Source: CATOSP01 sp965204715 (GTDB lineage: Bacteria; Chloroflexota; Dehalococcoidia; Lucifugimonadales; UBA3495). Taken from it: a stretch of 64,000 bases of DNA. The position numbers were made by a program, and so were the translations under genes. This document shows positions 34,509-43,700 of the stretch, piece after piece. Location of the stretch: the NCBI GenBank assembly GCA_965204715.1, contig OZ242009.1:1178001-1242000 (forward strand). Reading direction: 5' to 3'. Below the pieces are notes generated by a model. That model did not search any database, was not told the DNA's origin, and saw nothing but the letters and a program-made list of their open reading frames with translations. Position 1 is the first letter of the stretch; every line of letters begins with the position of its first letter.

Positions 34509-36863
34509 CTATGCCCCGCCACCGGGCCGCTCCATCCGGTAGCCGACTCTGGGTTCGGCGAAGATGTACTTGGGGTTGTCGCCGTCCTCTCCCAGCTTGC
34601 GCCGCAGACGCATCAGGTGGGTGCGAAGCGCCCGGGGGGTTTCCGGCTCGGTCTTTCCCCACACCCGTTGCAGCAGGTGCTGGTGGGTCAGCACCCGCCC
34701 GGCGTGAATCGACAGCTCCCGCAGCAGGTTGTACTCGACGGCCGTGAGCCGCACCGGATTGCCCGCCACGCTCACCAGCCGCTGAACGTAGTCGATGGTC
34801 AGATCGCCCCGCACGTAGGGTTCCGAGGGCGCCATCCGGGCCGGCCCGGTGCGCCGCCGCAGGGCAGCCTGCACCCGCGCCGCCAGCTCCGTGGGGGAGA
34901 AGGGCTTGACGATGTAGTCGTCGGCCCCCATCTCGAAGGCCCGGGCAATCACCTGGTCCTGCCCGTAGGCGGAAATGAAGATCACCGGCACGCCGGCGAT
35001 GCGGAGGATGTCCTGCATCAGCTCGATGCCATCGGTCCCGGGCAGCACCAGGTCCAGGAGCACCAGGTGGGGCTGCTCCCGCTCCACCAGCCCCAGGACC
35101 TCCTCCGGGTCGGCGGTGGCGGTTACCAAGTAACCCGCTTCCGTGAGGGCGTCCCGCACGAACCGCAGCGCCTGGGCGTCGCCGACCACCGCCAGTACCC
35201 GGACACGCTGCCGTCCTCCCTGCCCGAAAGGCTCGGGAGGGCTGGCGGCTTCCTCGGCCGCCGGCAGGGTGAAGGTGAACACGGCGCCCCGGCCCGGGCC
35301 GTCGCTCTCGGCCCGGATGCGGCCCCCGTGGGCTTCCACTATCCCTTTGCAGACCGCCAGCCCCAAGCCCGCTCCCACGCCGTCCCCCGCATCGCCCTCG
35401 GCACGGAAGAATCGGCGGAAGAGGTAGGGCAGCCGCTCGGCGGACACTCCCACGCCGTCGTCGGCCACGGAGACTGCCACGTGCACCCCATCCATCGCGG
35501 CGCTCACCCGGATGGCGGAAGACTCCGGGGAGTGGCGGGCCGCGTTAGTTAGCAGGTTGGCCAGCACCTGCTCCACCCGCCGCCGGTCCGCCAGCGCCCG
35601 GGGCAGGTCCGGCGGCAGGTCGATGCTGATGTTGCTCCGGCCCCCGCCGCCCTGGAAGAGGCCCACGGCCCGGTCCACCAGCACGGCCATATCCGAGGGT
35701 TCCGGGGAGACCGGCAGCACCCCGGCGTCAATACGGGCCGCGTCCAGCAGTTCGCCGATCAGGTCCAGGATGCGGTCGGCCTGGCCGTCGATGATGCGCA
35801 GGAACTGCTGGGTCTCGGCGGCGTCCAGCTTTGACGGGGTGCGCAGCAGGGCAGCGGCGGACCCCTTGATGGAGGTCAGGGGCGCTCTCAGCTCGTGGCT
35901 CACCGTGCCCAGGAACCCGGCCCGCTGCCGCTCCATCTCCTCCAGGGGCGTCAGGTCCTGCATGGTGACCACCACGGTCTCGATTACCCCCTCCTCCGAC
36001 ACGATGGGCGTGGCGTTTATGAGGGTGGTTATGCTGCGCCCGTCCGGGACGCTGATCACGATCTCCTCGGCCCGCACCGTCTCGCCGCTGCCCAGGGCCC
36101 GGGCCAGGGGGAACTCGCTGAGGGAGACCTCCCGCCCGTCGGCCCGCCGGAAGCTCACCACGTCCAGCAGCTGCTCCGCCGCCTGGTCCGGGTCCCGCAG
36201 GCCGTCCACGATGCGCCGGGCCTCCCGGTTGAAGGACAGGGGCTCGCCGGTGGCGGCGTCGAAGACCACCACCCCCACCGGGGAGGTGTTGACCAGGGTC
36301 TCCAGGTCGTTGCGGGCCCGCCGCTCATCCCGGTAGCGGCGGGAGTTGGCGATGACCAGGGCCGCCTGGGCGGCGAACATCACCAGGGTCTCCTCATCCT
36401 CCGGGCTGAACTCCCTCCCCGCCACGTCGTGAGCCAGGTAGATGGTGCCCACGCCGGCCCCCTGGTGACGGACCGGCGCAACCAGCAGGGCGGAGGCCGG
36501 CACCGGGGGCGAGAAGTCGGGCATGCCCAGCGCACTCAGGTGGCCGGCGATGTCGGAGACCCGCAGGGGCGCTGTTAGCCCGCTGAGATACTCGAAGAAG
36601 CCCAACCCCTGGGGCAGTTCCCACAGCCCTTGGTGCTCCTCCCGGGTCAGCCCGGAGACGATGAAGCCGGGATGCTGGCCGGCCTCGCCCAGCACGGTGA
36701 TCGCCCCGTAGCGGGCGCCGGTCAGGGATCTGGCGCTGTCCACCACGTCCTGGAGCACGGTGTCGAAGTCCAGGCTCTCGTTGATGCGCAGGCTGGCCTG
36801 GCTCAGGCGGGAGAGGCGCTCCCGCAGGGCCGCGTTCTCCCTCTGTAGTTCGTCGGTGTTCAT
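34509..36863 (-). CDS. one-piece two-component protein: GAF-PAS-HisKA-HATPase-REC-winged helix
   Basis: 784 residues. Order: short coiled coil (1-25); GAF sensor (about 25-175); PAS (about 190-300); HisKA with phospho-acceptor His near 322 in GTVSHELRAPLTS; HATPase with N box NLLTNAARHS, G1 VADDGVGVS and G2 GAGLGLAVCKG; receiver with phospho-acceptor Asp near 603 in LLDLVLPGTDG and Lys in VKPFSP, but only one acid in the first strand (VVGDAQ); OmpR/PhoB-type winged helix (about 690-780) ending GYRMERPGG. No transmembrane segment, so the sensor is cytoplasmic. Kinase and DNA-binding output in one chain is uncommon. A control region with PhoB-like direct half-sites lies directly upstream, suggesting autoregulation. 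N-terminal stubs of the same gene occur at 46325 and 55390. Confidence 0.93.
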   Translation of the reverse strand: MNTDELQRENAALRERLSRLSQASLRINESLDFDTVLQDVVDSARSLTGARYGAITVLGEAGQHPGFIVSGLTREEHQGLWELPQGLGFFEYLSGLTAPLRVSDIAGHLSALGMPDFSPPVPASALLVAPVRHQGAGVGTIYLAHDVAGREFSPEDEETLVMFAAQAALVIANSRRYRDERRARNDLETLVNTSPVGVVVFDAATGEPLSFNREARRIVDGLRDPDQAAEQLLDVVSFRRADGREVSLSEFPLARALGSGETVRAEEIVISVPDGRSITTLINATPIVSEEGVIETVVVTMQDLTPLEEMERQRAGFLGTVSHELRAPLTSIKGSAAALLRTPSKLDAAETQQFLRIIDGQADRILDLIGELLDAARIDAGVLPVSPEPSDMAVLVDRAVGLFQGGGGRSNISIDLPPDLPRALADRRRVEQVLANLLTNAARHSPESSAIRVSAAMDGVHVAVSVADDGVGVSAERLPYLFRRFFRAEGDAGDGVGAGLGLAVCKGIVEAHGGRIRAESDGPGRGAVFTFTLPAAEEAASPPEPFGQGGRQRVRVLAVVGDAQALRFVRDALTEAGYLVTATADPEEVLGLVEREQPHLVLLDLVLPGTDGIELMQDILRIAGVPVIFISAYGQDQVIARAFEMGADDYIVKPFSPTELAARVQAALRRRTGPARMAPSEPYVRGDLTIDYVQRLVSVAGNPVRLTAVEYNLLRELSIHAGRVLTHQHLLQRVWGKTEPETPRALRTHLMRLRRKLGEDGDNPKYIFAEPRVGYRMERPGGGA

Positions 36864-36970
36864 CTCGTTATCCTACTTTCTCCTGACCGCAAGCCGCCAC
36901 CGCCGGATGGTACGGCGGAACCTGGGCTTCACCCGGTAATCGGGACTTGTCGCTGCCCAACTTGGTAAAT

Positions 36971-37050
36971 GTTACCACACCGTTATTTCTCCTCTGTGAC
37001 GATATTGTTATTAAAATGGTCTTGACAGTCATTATAAAGCAGGATAATTT
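36971..37050 (+). promoter_or_regulatory. GTTAY-box control region, copy 1, with promoter
   Basis: Four half-sites GTTAC, GTTAT, GTGAC and GTTAT start at 36971, 36982, 36996 and 37007 (spacing 11, 14, 11). TTGACA at 37022-37027 follows 15 bp after the last one and TAATTT lies at 37045-37050 with 17-bp spacing. Two tandem pairs of 11-bp direct repeats just before a -35 box are the layout bound by OmpR/PhoB-type regulators. The region lies between the start of the hybrid kinase gene and the rightward secreted-protein gene. Confidence 0.7.
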
Positions 37051-37677
37051 ACTTCACGCAGAGATGGCCGGATCAACGCTCCGTCCTGCTGCTGTTGCTG
37101 TCCGGGCAACGCCCGGCGGCGTCTTTTCCAAAACTGGTCCACAACGGCCAATCTCTTTTCGGGGAGAATTGATACTCTGTATCGTCTGTCCCTTAATATT
37201 GAGACTACCTATCAACTGGAAGCAGATACCGTACCAGAGCGCAGCTTGCCGCCTGCTGTTCCAGAGGCAGGGATGTCCTGGCCCGGCCCGATGAAGGCGC
37301 AACCCGGCGGGCGTCGAACCGCCGCATCTGCCGCCTCTCTCCGGCCGGAGGGTGGTCTTGAACCGGCGCCGCAACGCAGGGACGGGCGCCGCTGGAGATA
37401 GTCGGACGGGAATCAAGCCGCCCGCCCCGGCTAGCCCAGACCGGTCAAAAGTGGCACCACAGCGTTACTTATATTTATCGAAAAGGCACGGAGCGAGAGC
37501 AAGAGCGACGCAACCGAGGGCAAACATAGCTTGAAGCCGACGCCGGGCCTGCCGAATCCAACCCCGGCGCGGAAGGAGGCGCAAATGCCAATGACCAACA
37601 GCTACCCAGGGGATGAACCAGTGTAGAAACGGCCAACGCGCCAACGGCGCGATACCAATGAGACAAAAGGGACAAAA
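37051..37677 (+). other. long untranslated leader of the surface-protein gene
   Basis: About 630 bp between the promoter and the next start codon, without a supported gene. It holds GC-rich potential hairpins. At 37475-37560 there is a stretch (GGCACGGAGCGAGAGCAAG, then CGACGCAA and GCCGGGCCTGCCG) that looks like structured RNA and faintly recalls cyclic-di-GMP-I riboswitches, but the pairing does not fit well enough to call. Confidence 0.4.
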
Positions 37678-39357
37678 ATGTACAGGAGAAACAAAGAAAA
37701 CAAGATGGATACCATTATCAATGTTCCCAGGCACATCAAACTCGCCGGGGCAATGCTGGCCATAGCCGCCCTGGTCATCACCCTGCTGGCGGTGAACTTC
37801 GCCGCCGGCCCGGCCCAGGCCCAGTCCAAGACCTACCCAGACCCCCAGCCCTGCGGCCAGGGACACGCCAAGGTCCCCGGCAACCCAGTGGACCAGATTA
37901 CCACCGGCGAGATCGCCTTCTTCGACGCCTACTGGCACATCAAGACCAAGACCATCAACAACAACCTTTGCCCCCCTGCGATAACAGAGCAGGACGACGG
38001 GCTTGGAAATAAGACAATCACCCGGACCGACGCCAAGATAGACATCGCCAAGTCGGTCATCCACGTCACCGACACCCACAAGGTAACGGTGATTAACAGC
38101 AGCGCCGCCGGTTACAACCCCAACGCTGTTTCCGGGCCGACCATTGACCTGGCCGAGTACCGCTTCCTTGCGAAAGGGCTGGGGCTGGGCGCCAACGAGG
38201 CCCCCGAGGCCGGTACCCAGGTTTACTGGCTGCGGCTGGACGACCCGGACACCGACGACGAGGACGAGACCTCGGACCTGGTGCTGGGCTTCTCCACCAA
38301 GCTGTTCGAAAGCAAGTACTGGGAATCCAGGAGCGGCAACAAGCCCTTCTATTACGAGTTCGAGTCGGAGCGAGACAACATATTCGAGGTCCACGGCCCC
38401 CACTTCTTCGCCTTCGCTGCGCCCAGAGCTAATAACGGCGTCCAAAATAAAGCCATCTGGGACAGCTACGATCCCGACACCAACCAGATGCAGATGGAGG
38501 CCGGGGTGGAGTTCCAAGGGGTGCAGTGGGTCTTCACCGAGCCCGGCACCCACCACATACAGGTCCACGCCGTCGGCCATGTAAATGAAAACGTGACTGG
38601 CGCCAGCGACGACTGGAAGCAGAACCTTCCCGAAGAGAAGACCGTCACCAGCGAGGTGAGGACCTACACTATCCAGTCGGGGCCCCTGTCCTTCAACCAG
38701 CAGCCCATGTTCCAGGTGGAGCGGTCGGTGGCGGAGAACTCCCCCGCCGGGGTCAAGGTGGGCGACCCGGTGATGGTGACCGGGGGCGACGACGGCGACA
38801 CCCTGACCTACGGACTCCGAGGGAAGGGGAGTTCCCACTTCGAAGTGGCCTCCGTTTCCGGCGGCGCCCAGGTCACCGTGGCTAGGGGCGCTCGGTTGGA
38901 CTACGAGACCCGGCCCACCTACGACCTGGTCCTGGGGGTCAGCGACGGCAAGGACCGCGAAGGGCAGGACGACCCGTCGATAGACAGCACCGTGGCCCTG
39001 AAAATCAGCCTGACGGACGTGACCGGCCCTGCCAAGGTCACCATCGAGGTTGACGAGGCGGCGCCGGCGACCGGAGCGACCGTGACCTTAACTTCTACTC
39101 TTAGCGGGGATATCCCACCACCCGAATTGGTTGAGTATATCTGGATAGAGCGTGACCTGGAATCCAACATCCCTAATGTCCAGATTAACGGGAACAATGA
39201 GTACGGAACCACTTCCGTATCCGTGACCCACAGCACCGAAGGCAAAAGAAGATACCAGGCGCACCTGTACTTCTACTCGCACGATGGACAGTCGCGTTAT
39301 GACTTGGAGGGCGCGTCATCTAACCTGCTCGACGTGAAGTGGGCAGATAAGCCCTAG
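37678..39357 (+). CDS. secreted surface-anchored-type protein with cadherin-like domain
   Basis: 559 residues. A signal peptide (about 18-48, ending GPAQAQS) is followed by a region of about 300 residues with many His and acidic residues. This includes FFDAYWHIKTK, EVHGPHFFAF and WVFTEPGTHHIQVHAVGHV, the pattern of the choice-of-anchor-M or surface-anchored-protein repeat. Then comes a cadherin-like module (ENSPAGVKVGDPVMVTGGDDGDTLTYGL ... YDLVLGVSDGKD) at about 350-445 and a C-terminal Ig-like domain. No sortase or GPI-like anchor was seen. ATG 37678 is used; ATG 37705 is an alternative. It is probably an exported calcium-dependent adhesion protein, and it is the first gene right of control region 1. 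Confidence 0.8.
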   Translation: MYRRNKENKMDTIINVPRHIKLAGAMLAIAALVITLLAVNFAAGPAQAQSKTYPDPQPCGQGHAKVPGNPVDQITTGEIAFFDAYWHIKTKTINNNLCPPAITEQDDGLGNKTITRTDAKIDIAKSVIHVTDTHKVTVINSSAAGYNPNAVSGPTIDLAEYRFLAKGLGLGANEAPEAGTQVYWLRLDDPDTDDEDETSDLVLGFSTKLFESKYWESRSGNKPFYYEFESERDNIFEVHGPHFFAFAAPRANNGVQNKAIWDSYDPDTNQMQMEAGVEFQGVQWVFTEPGTHHIQVHAVGHVNENVTGASDDWKQNLPEEKTVTSEVRTYTIQSGPLSFNQQPMFQVERSVAENSPAGVKVGDPVMVTGGDDGDTLTYGLRGKGSSHFEVASVSGGAQVTVARGARLDYETRPTYDLVLGVSDGKDREGQDDPSIDSTVALKISLTDVTGPAKVTIEVDEAAPATGATVTLTSTLSGDIPPPELVEYIWIERDLESNIPNVQINGNNEYGTTSVSVTHSTEGKRRYQAHLYFYSHDGQSRYDLEGASSNLLDVKWADKP

Positions 39358-39377
39358 CCCGGCTCCAGGCTTACTAC

Positions 39378-39405
39378 GCCGGGGCATCCCGAGGGATGCC
39401 CCGGC
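39378..39405 (+). terminator. hairpin after the surface-protein gene
   Basis: GCCGGGGCATCC pairs with GGATGCCCCGGC around CGAG, a 12-bp perfect stem, 20 bp after the stop codon and 45 bp before the next gene. No T tract, so it may only reduce read-through. Confidence 0.55.
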
Positions 39406-39449
39406 AAGCGTCACAGGCTTTGCCTGAATTCCTCCCTTGAAGGCTTGCC

Positions 39450-40718
39450 ATGAACTTATTGAAACGAAAACTCTGGGTGCTGCTCCTGGCGATGGCCGTC
39501 GCGGCCTGCGGGGCAACGGCCATCGCCCCGCAGGCCGCGACGGCCCAGGAGCCCCCACCCCCTCACGACCTGGCCCTCAGTTACCGGCACGGCCTGACTA
39601 CCGAAAAAGACCTGATCGGTTGGATATTTGTCCTGACCAACCAGGGCGGACAACACGCCCATAGCGGGCAGGTCAGAATCTCATTCACCCCCTACCGGGG
39701 CGGTGCCGTTTCGGCTTCGGTAGCAAGCGGACCATTCCAAAAAGGCCTTGATCCGAAGTTTGGGCGCTTCGACCCGGCGACGGGAATCTGGCACTTCAGA
39801 AACCTGCGGCCTGGCCAGACGACGGAATTGGTGCTGTCTACCATTTTGCATGGCAGCACTCCGGGAGTCGAAGGCGAGTTCCTGTTGAAAGGACGTGGGG
39901 AGATCATCAGTTCCCTGCCCAGGGAGGAATCTATGTTTCTGTACAACAACGTGACGCGCGAGGCATGGCGGGACAACGGGGGCCGCGAGGCGGCCGAGGG
40001 GGATGCTGTTGTGAGCATGCTGGTCGGCGACCGGTTCCCCCAAGTGAACTACACGGTCGACTTCACCGCCAGGTTTAGGAATGAGCCCGCCTATTTCGGC
40101 TCTCTTTTTGCGAGTCACGACATGCACGACGTGCGGGTGAAGGTGGGCCTTTCCCCGGGCCTGGACCTGGTGAGCGCCGCCGCTCCGAGCCGCACGTACG
40201 ATTTCGGTACTTCAGGCACTGGAGATGATGTGCAAATAAGCTCTTCTTTTGACCCGTCCACCGGGCTATGGGATCTCGGTTATGTCCCTCAGAGCGATCT
40301 CTCGCTGGATATAGACATGCCCGTATCGGTCCGGTACACCGGGGCCGTCCCCCTGGAAGAGGCGTGCCTGACCGCGGAGTTGATCCACGTCGTGCCCCCG
40401 GATATAGATATGGCTACTGGAGTGGATACCCAGCTGGACAACCGGGCCAGGGCTTGCCTGGGCGACGACCCGATGGTGTTGATCCGGGAGGTCGAAGTCC
40501 CGCTCTTCACCTTCTATCCCTGCGTCGGGGAAACCGACTACCCCTGCAACGACCAGGATACCCTGGAACTGGTGGCCCTCATCAAACACGAGGACGTGAG
40601 CCAGCTTGGCATCGGCATCGACCGGGTCGACGCTTCGAGTGGCGAAAATATTGTTGTTACTGATAGTGTCGCCATTCTCCAGCCTGAGAGCATGGTGCTT
40701 CAGGTCGGGGATACTTGA
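39450..40718 (+). CDS. N-terminal part of a giant secreted repeat protein
   Basis: 422 residues with a signal peptide (about 1-33, LLLAMAVAACG ... ATAQE; the Cys could be a lipid site) and two to three DUF11-like beta-sandwich domains (LTNQGGQHAHSGQVRISF, then ARFRNEPAYFGS, DVRVKVGLSPGLDLVSA). The stop at 40718 overlaps the next frame (TTGA), and that frame continues with the same kind of DUF11-like sequence but has no signal peptide of its own. I think 39450-46276 was one gene of about 2275 residues, broken by a one-base shift at about 40710. The signal-peptide codons contain a 21-bp perfect inverted repeat (39494-39545). Confidence 0.7.
   Translation: MNLLKRKLWVLLLAMAVAACGATAIAPQAATAQEPPPPHDLALSYRHGLTTEKDLIGWIFVLTNQGGQHAHSGQVRISFTPYRGGAVSASVASGPFQKGLDPKFGRFDPATGIWHFRNLRPGQTTELVLSTILHGSTPGVEGEFLLKGRGEIISSLPREESMFLYNNVTREAWRDNGGREAAEGDAVVSMLVGDRFPQVNYTVDFTARFRNEPAYFGSLFASHDMHDVRVKVGLSPGLDLVSAAAPSRTYDFGTSGTGDDVQISSSFDPSTGLWDLGYVPQSDLSLDIDMPVSVRYTGAVPLEEACLTAELIHVVPPDIDMATGVDTQLDNRARACLGDDPMVLIREVEVPLFTFYPCVGETDYPCNDQDTLELVALIKHEDVSQLGIGIDRVDASSGENIVVTDSVAILQPESMVLQVGDT
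39494..39545 (+). repeat. 21-bp perfect inverted repeat inside signal-peptide codons
   Basis: Positions 39494-39514 and 39525-39545 are exact reverse complements (arm starts GGCCGTCGCGGCC) with a 10-base spacer. GCTCCTG before and CAGGAGC after could extend the stem past a small bulge. The mRNA would fold into a very stable hairpin some 45 bases after the start codon. Confidence 0.85.
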
Positions 40719-43700
40719 CCCCTGTAGTGCGGCAAGAAAACGTGGCGAGCCCGGTGTGGCGCACCGGCAGCGCCTCGACTGGCTCAAGAGCAGCGGGCAC
40801 TATACCGGGCGTGGTTGCCTCAATTGGCCTGCCTTCGCCGGATTACACGGCCTACACTTTTGCCATTAGCAGCGTGAACACGTTGCCGGGCAGCCTGGAA
40901 ATACTAAACGCGGCTAACACTGGATTCACCATCTTGGACCCGGTCAGCAAACCGTCGCTGGGTCCAATTAACACACCGGCAACGATGATTCCCGTCCTCG
41001 TTGAATTCGGGGCTCTCGGAACCTACGTTGTAGATATAACGTTCGGAGCCACCCACAAAGCCACCAGCACGACCTACAACGACACGGGCCGCTACACCTT
41101 CCACGTGGGCCCGGTGGCGGAGCTGGAGGTGAAGGCGGCCTGGAACGCGCCGGGGGTCTTCACCCTGACCGCCGTGAACCACGGCCCGAACGAAGCGCCG
41201 GCGGCCCGGGTGACGGTGACGCCGCCCCCGGGGCTGCGTTTCGTGCGGAGCGAGGCCAGCGAGGGCAGCTACGACCCCAACAGCGGCGTGTGGAACATCG
41301 GGGCACTGGAGGACCTTGGATATTATCGGGCATTGTCCGGGCGCGAGGGGGCGACCCTGACCATCCATACCGAGCCCAGGCGTGGCGACCCGTCGGTGGT
41401 CAACGCCCCGAACCAGCGGATAACCGCCAGCATCGAGAACACCCAGGACTACTGCGTCCGCATCAAGACCGGCGGCACATTCAACGACGACCTGGAATGC
41501 GACGGCAGCCCGGTTCCCTCCGGCTACACGCAGCACTCCACCGAGTACTACGACCACCGGCCGGACAACAACAGGGTTGCGCTGCCCGCCGACTGGACCG
41601 GCGTCCCGTTTGCGGACACCCGCCTAACCGGCCTGGCCTTCACCTCCGGGGGCAGCTATCAGGCGGGGGATGACATCGAGGCCACGGCCAGCTTCAGCCA
41701 GCCCGTGACCGTCGCCGGCCATCCCCAGGTGCGGCTGCGAGTGGGCGCAGCGACCAGGGAGGCCGCCATGCACTCCCACAGCGGCAAGACCATCGTGTTC
41801 CGCTACCGGGTGCAGGAGGCCGACAGCCCGGTGGACGGCATCAGCATCCCGCCCAATCCCTTCATCCTGCCCTCGGGCGCGGACATCAGGGGACCCGGCG
41901 GCGGCAGGGTGTTGCTGTTATTCGACGGGAGCGCCACGGTGTATCCCGCCGTCGCGGAACCGGTGCCCGGCTCCAGCGCCCCGGCGTGGTCCCCGGCCGC
42001 GGCCCTGGACACCGGGGCGGAGGGGGCCCGCTACCAGGACTTCGACGGCATGCGCCACTACTACCGCTATAGCGACCTCACCCGGCGGTGGGAGATAGAG
42101 TTCCGCATCGCCGACGCCGGCCTGGAGGACCCGGACGAGGACCTGCTGCAGTGGCTCGTCCTGCGGACCAGCGGCTACTACGTCGCCCGGCCCCACATCT
42201 ACGGGGCCGCACGGATGGAGATGAAGCCCTACCTGGGCGACTGGGGCCACGACCGGGAGCGCTACCAGCAGCAGATCTGCATAGGTCTGAAGGCGGAGTT
42301 CAGCCCGGGCAAGACCCGTGGGCAGCGGCTGGAGGAACTGAGGAACGTAAAGATAGAGTGGCTCGACGCTAGCGACGACGACGGAGTCCGCCAGTCGCAG
42401 GGCGTGGAGTCCCTGCTGAGGAGCGCCAGGAGCACGGCCGCCGAGGCGCCCTGCCCGGAGCCGCCCACGGGGGTGGTTACGATCCAGGGGCAGGCGTCCA
42501 CCGGGGGGACCCTGGGCGCCGTGCTGTCGGACCCCAACGGCGTGAACGAGGACAGCGTCAACTGGCAGTGGAAGCGCTCCCCGGAGGGGACCACTCGACA
42601 GAACGTAGGCTACACCGGCTTCAGCGACATCACCGGGGCCACCGGGCCGTCCTACGCTCCGGGGGATGATGACGCGGGCCGGTGGCTGCGGGTGAAGGCG
42701 AGCTACAGAGACGGCCAGCGGCAAACCCGGTCGGCCTGGGGCCAGGTCGCAGACCCGGTGCCGGGCGCCGCTGACCAACAGCAGCAACCGCAACCGCCCG
42801 CGGCGGTGGCCGACATCGCCCCGCAGACCGTGGCGGCGGACTGGCCGCTGATTCCCGCGGGCGTGGGCCCCGGCGACAGCTTCCGCCTGCTGTTCGTAAC
42901 CTCCGCCACCACGACTGCGGAGTCCGCCGACATCGCCGGCTACAACGGCTTCGTGCGAGCGGCGGCGGACGGCAACGACAACCTGAAGCCCTTCAAGGAC
43001 GAGTTCTCCGCCCTGGTGTCCACGGCCGGGGTGAACATAAAGGGCAACAGCGCCACCGTCGGCGCCGGGGCGCCCGTCCACTGGTTGGCCGGCGACAAGG
43101 TGGCCAACGACTACGCCGATTTCTACGACCTGAGTTGGGACTCCGTCAGCGGCACGACCGAGACCGGCGGTTCCTACACCGGCCTGGTGTGGACCGGTAG
43201 CAACGGCAGGGGCGAGACGTCGCTGCGGAGCTACGCCGGAGCCGCCCAGGTGCGCATGGGCGACCTGGGCGGCGCCCGGCCCCTGTCGTCGCCCACGGCC
43301 AGGGCCGCCACGGAATCGTATCCCCTCTACGCCCTCTCGCCGGTGATCACCGTGGCCGGCGGGGCGGACCGCCAGGGAATGGTGTGGCTGGGCACGGAGA
43401 CGCCGCGGGCCGGTTCCGCGCTGACGGCGGTATTGCTGGACCCGGACGGCGTGACGCCGGGCAGCCTCGCGTGGCAGTGGCAGCGCTCCCCGGAGGGGAC
43501 CACCGCCCAGAGCGTTGACACCGCCGGCTTCGAGGACATATCCGGGGCCACCGGGGAGACCTACACCCCGGTGGAGGGGGACGCGGGCCGGTGGCTGCGG
43601 GTCAGGGCGGCCTACGCCGACGGGCACGGCCCCGGCAAGACGGCCCAGGCCCGTACCGACAATCCGGTGGCGGGCCAGGGCCAGCGGCAGCAGGCGGCGG

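Noticed and set aside
34419..35552. 377-codon plus-strand frame opposite the hybrid kinase
   Set aside because: The minus strand carries complete kinase, receiver and winged-helix motifs here; the plus frame has none.
37290..37345. T-loop-like GTTCGAC string considered as a tRNA
   Set aside because: Acceptor, D and anticodon stems could not be formed around it on either strand.
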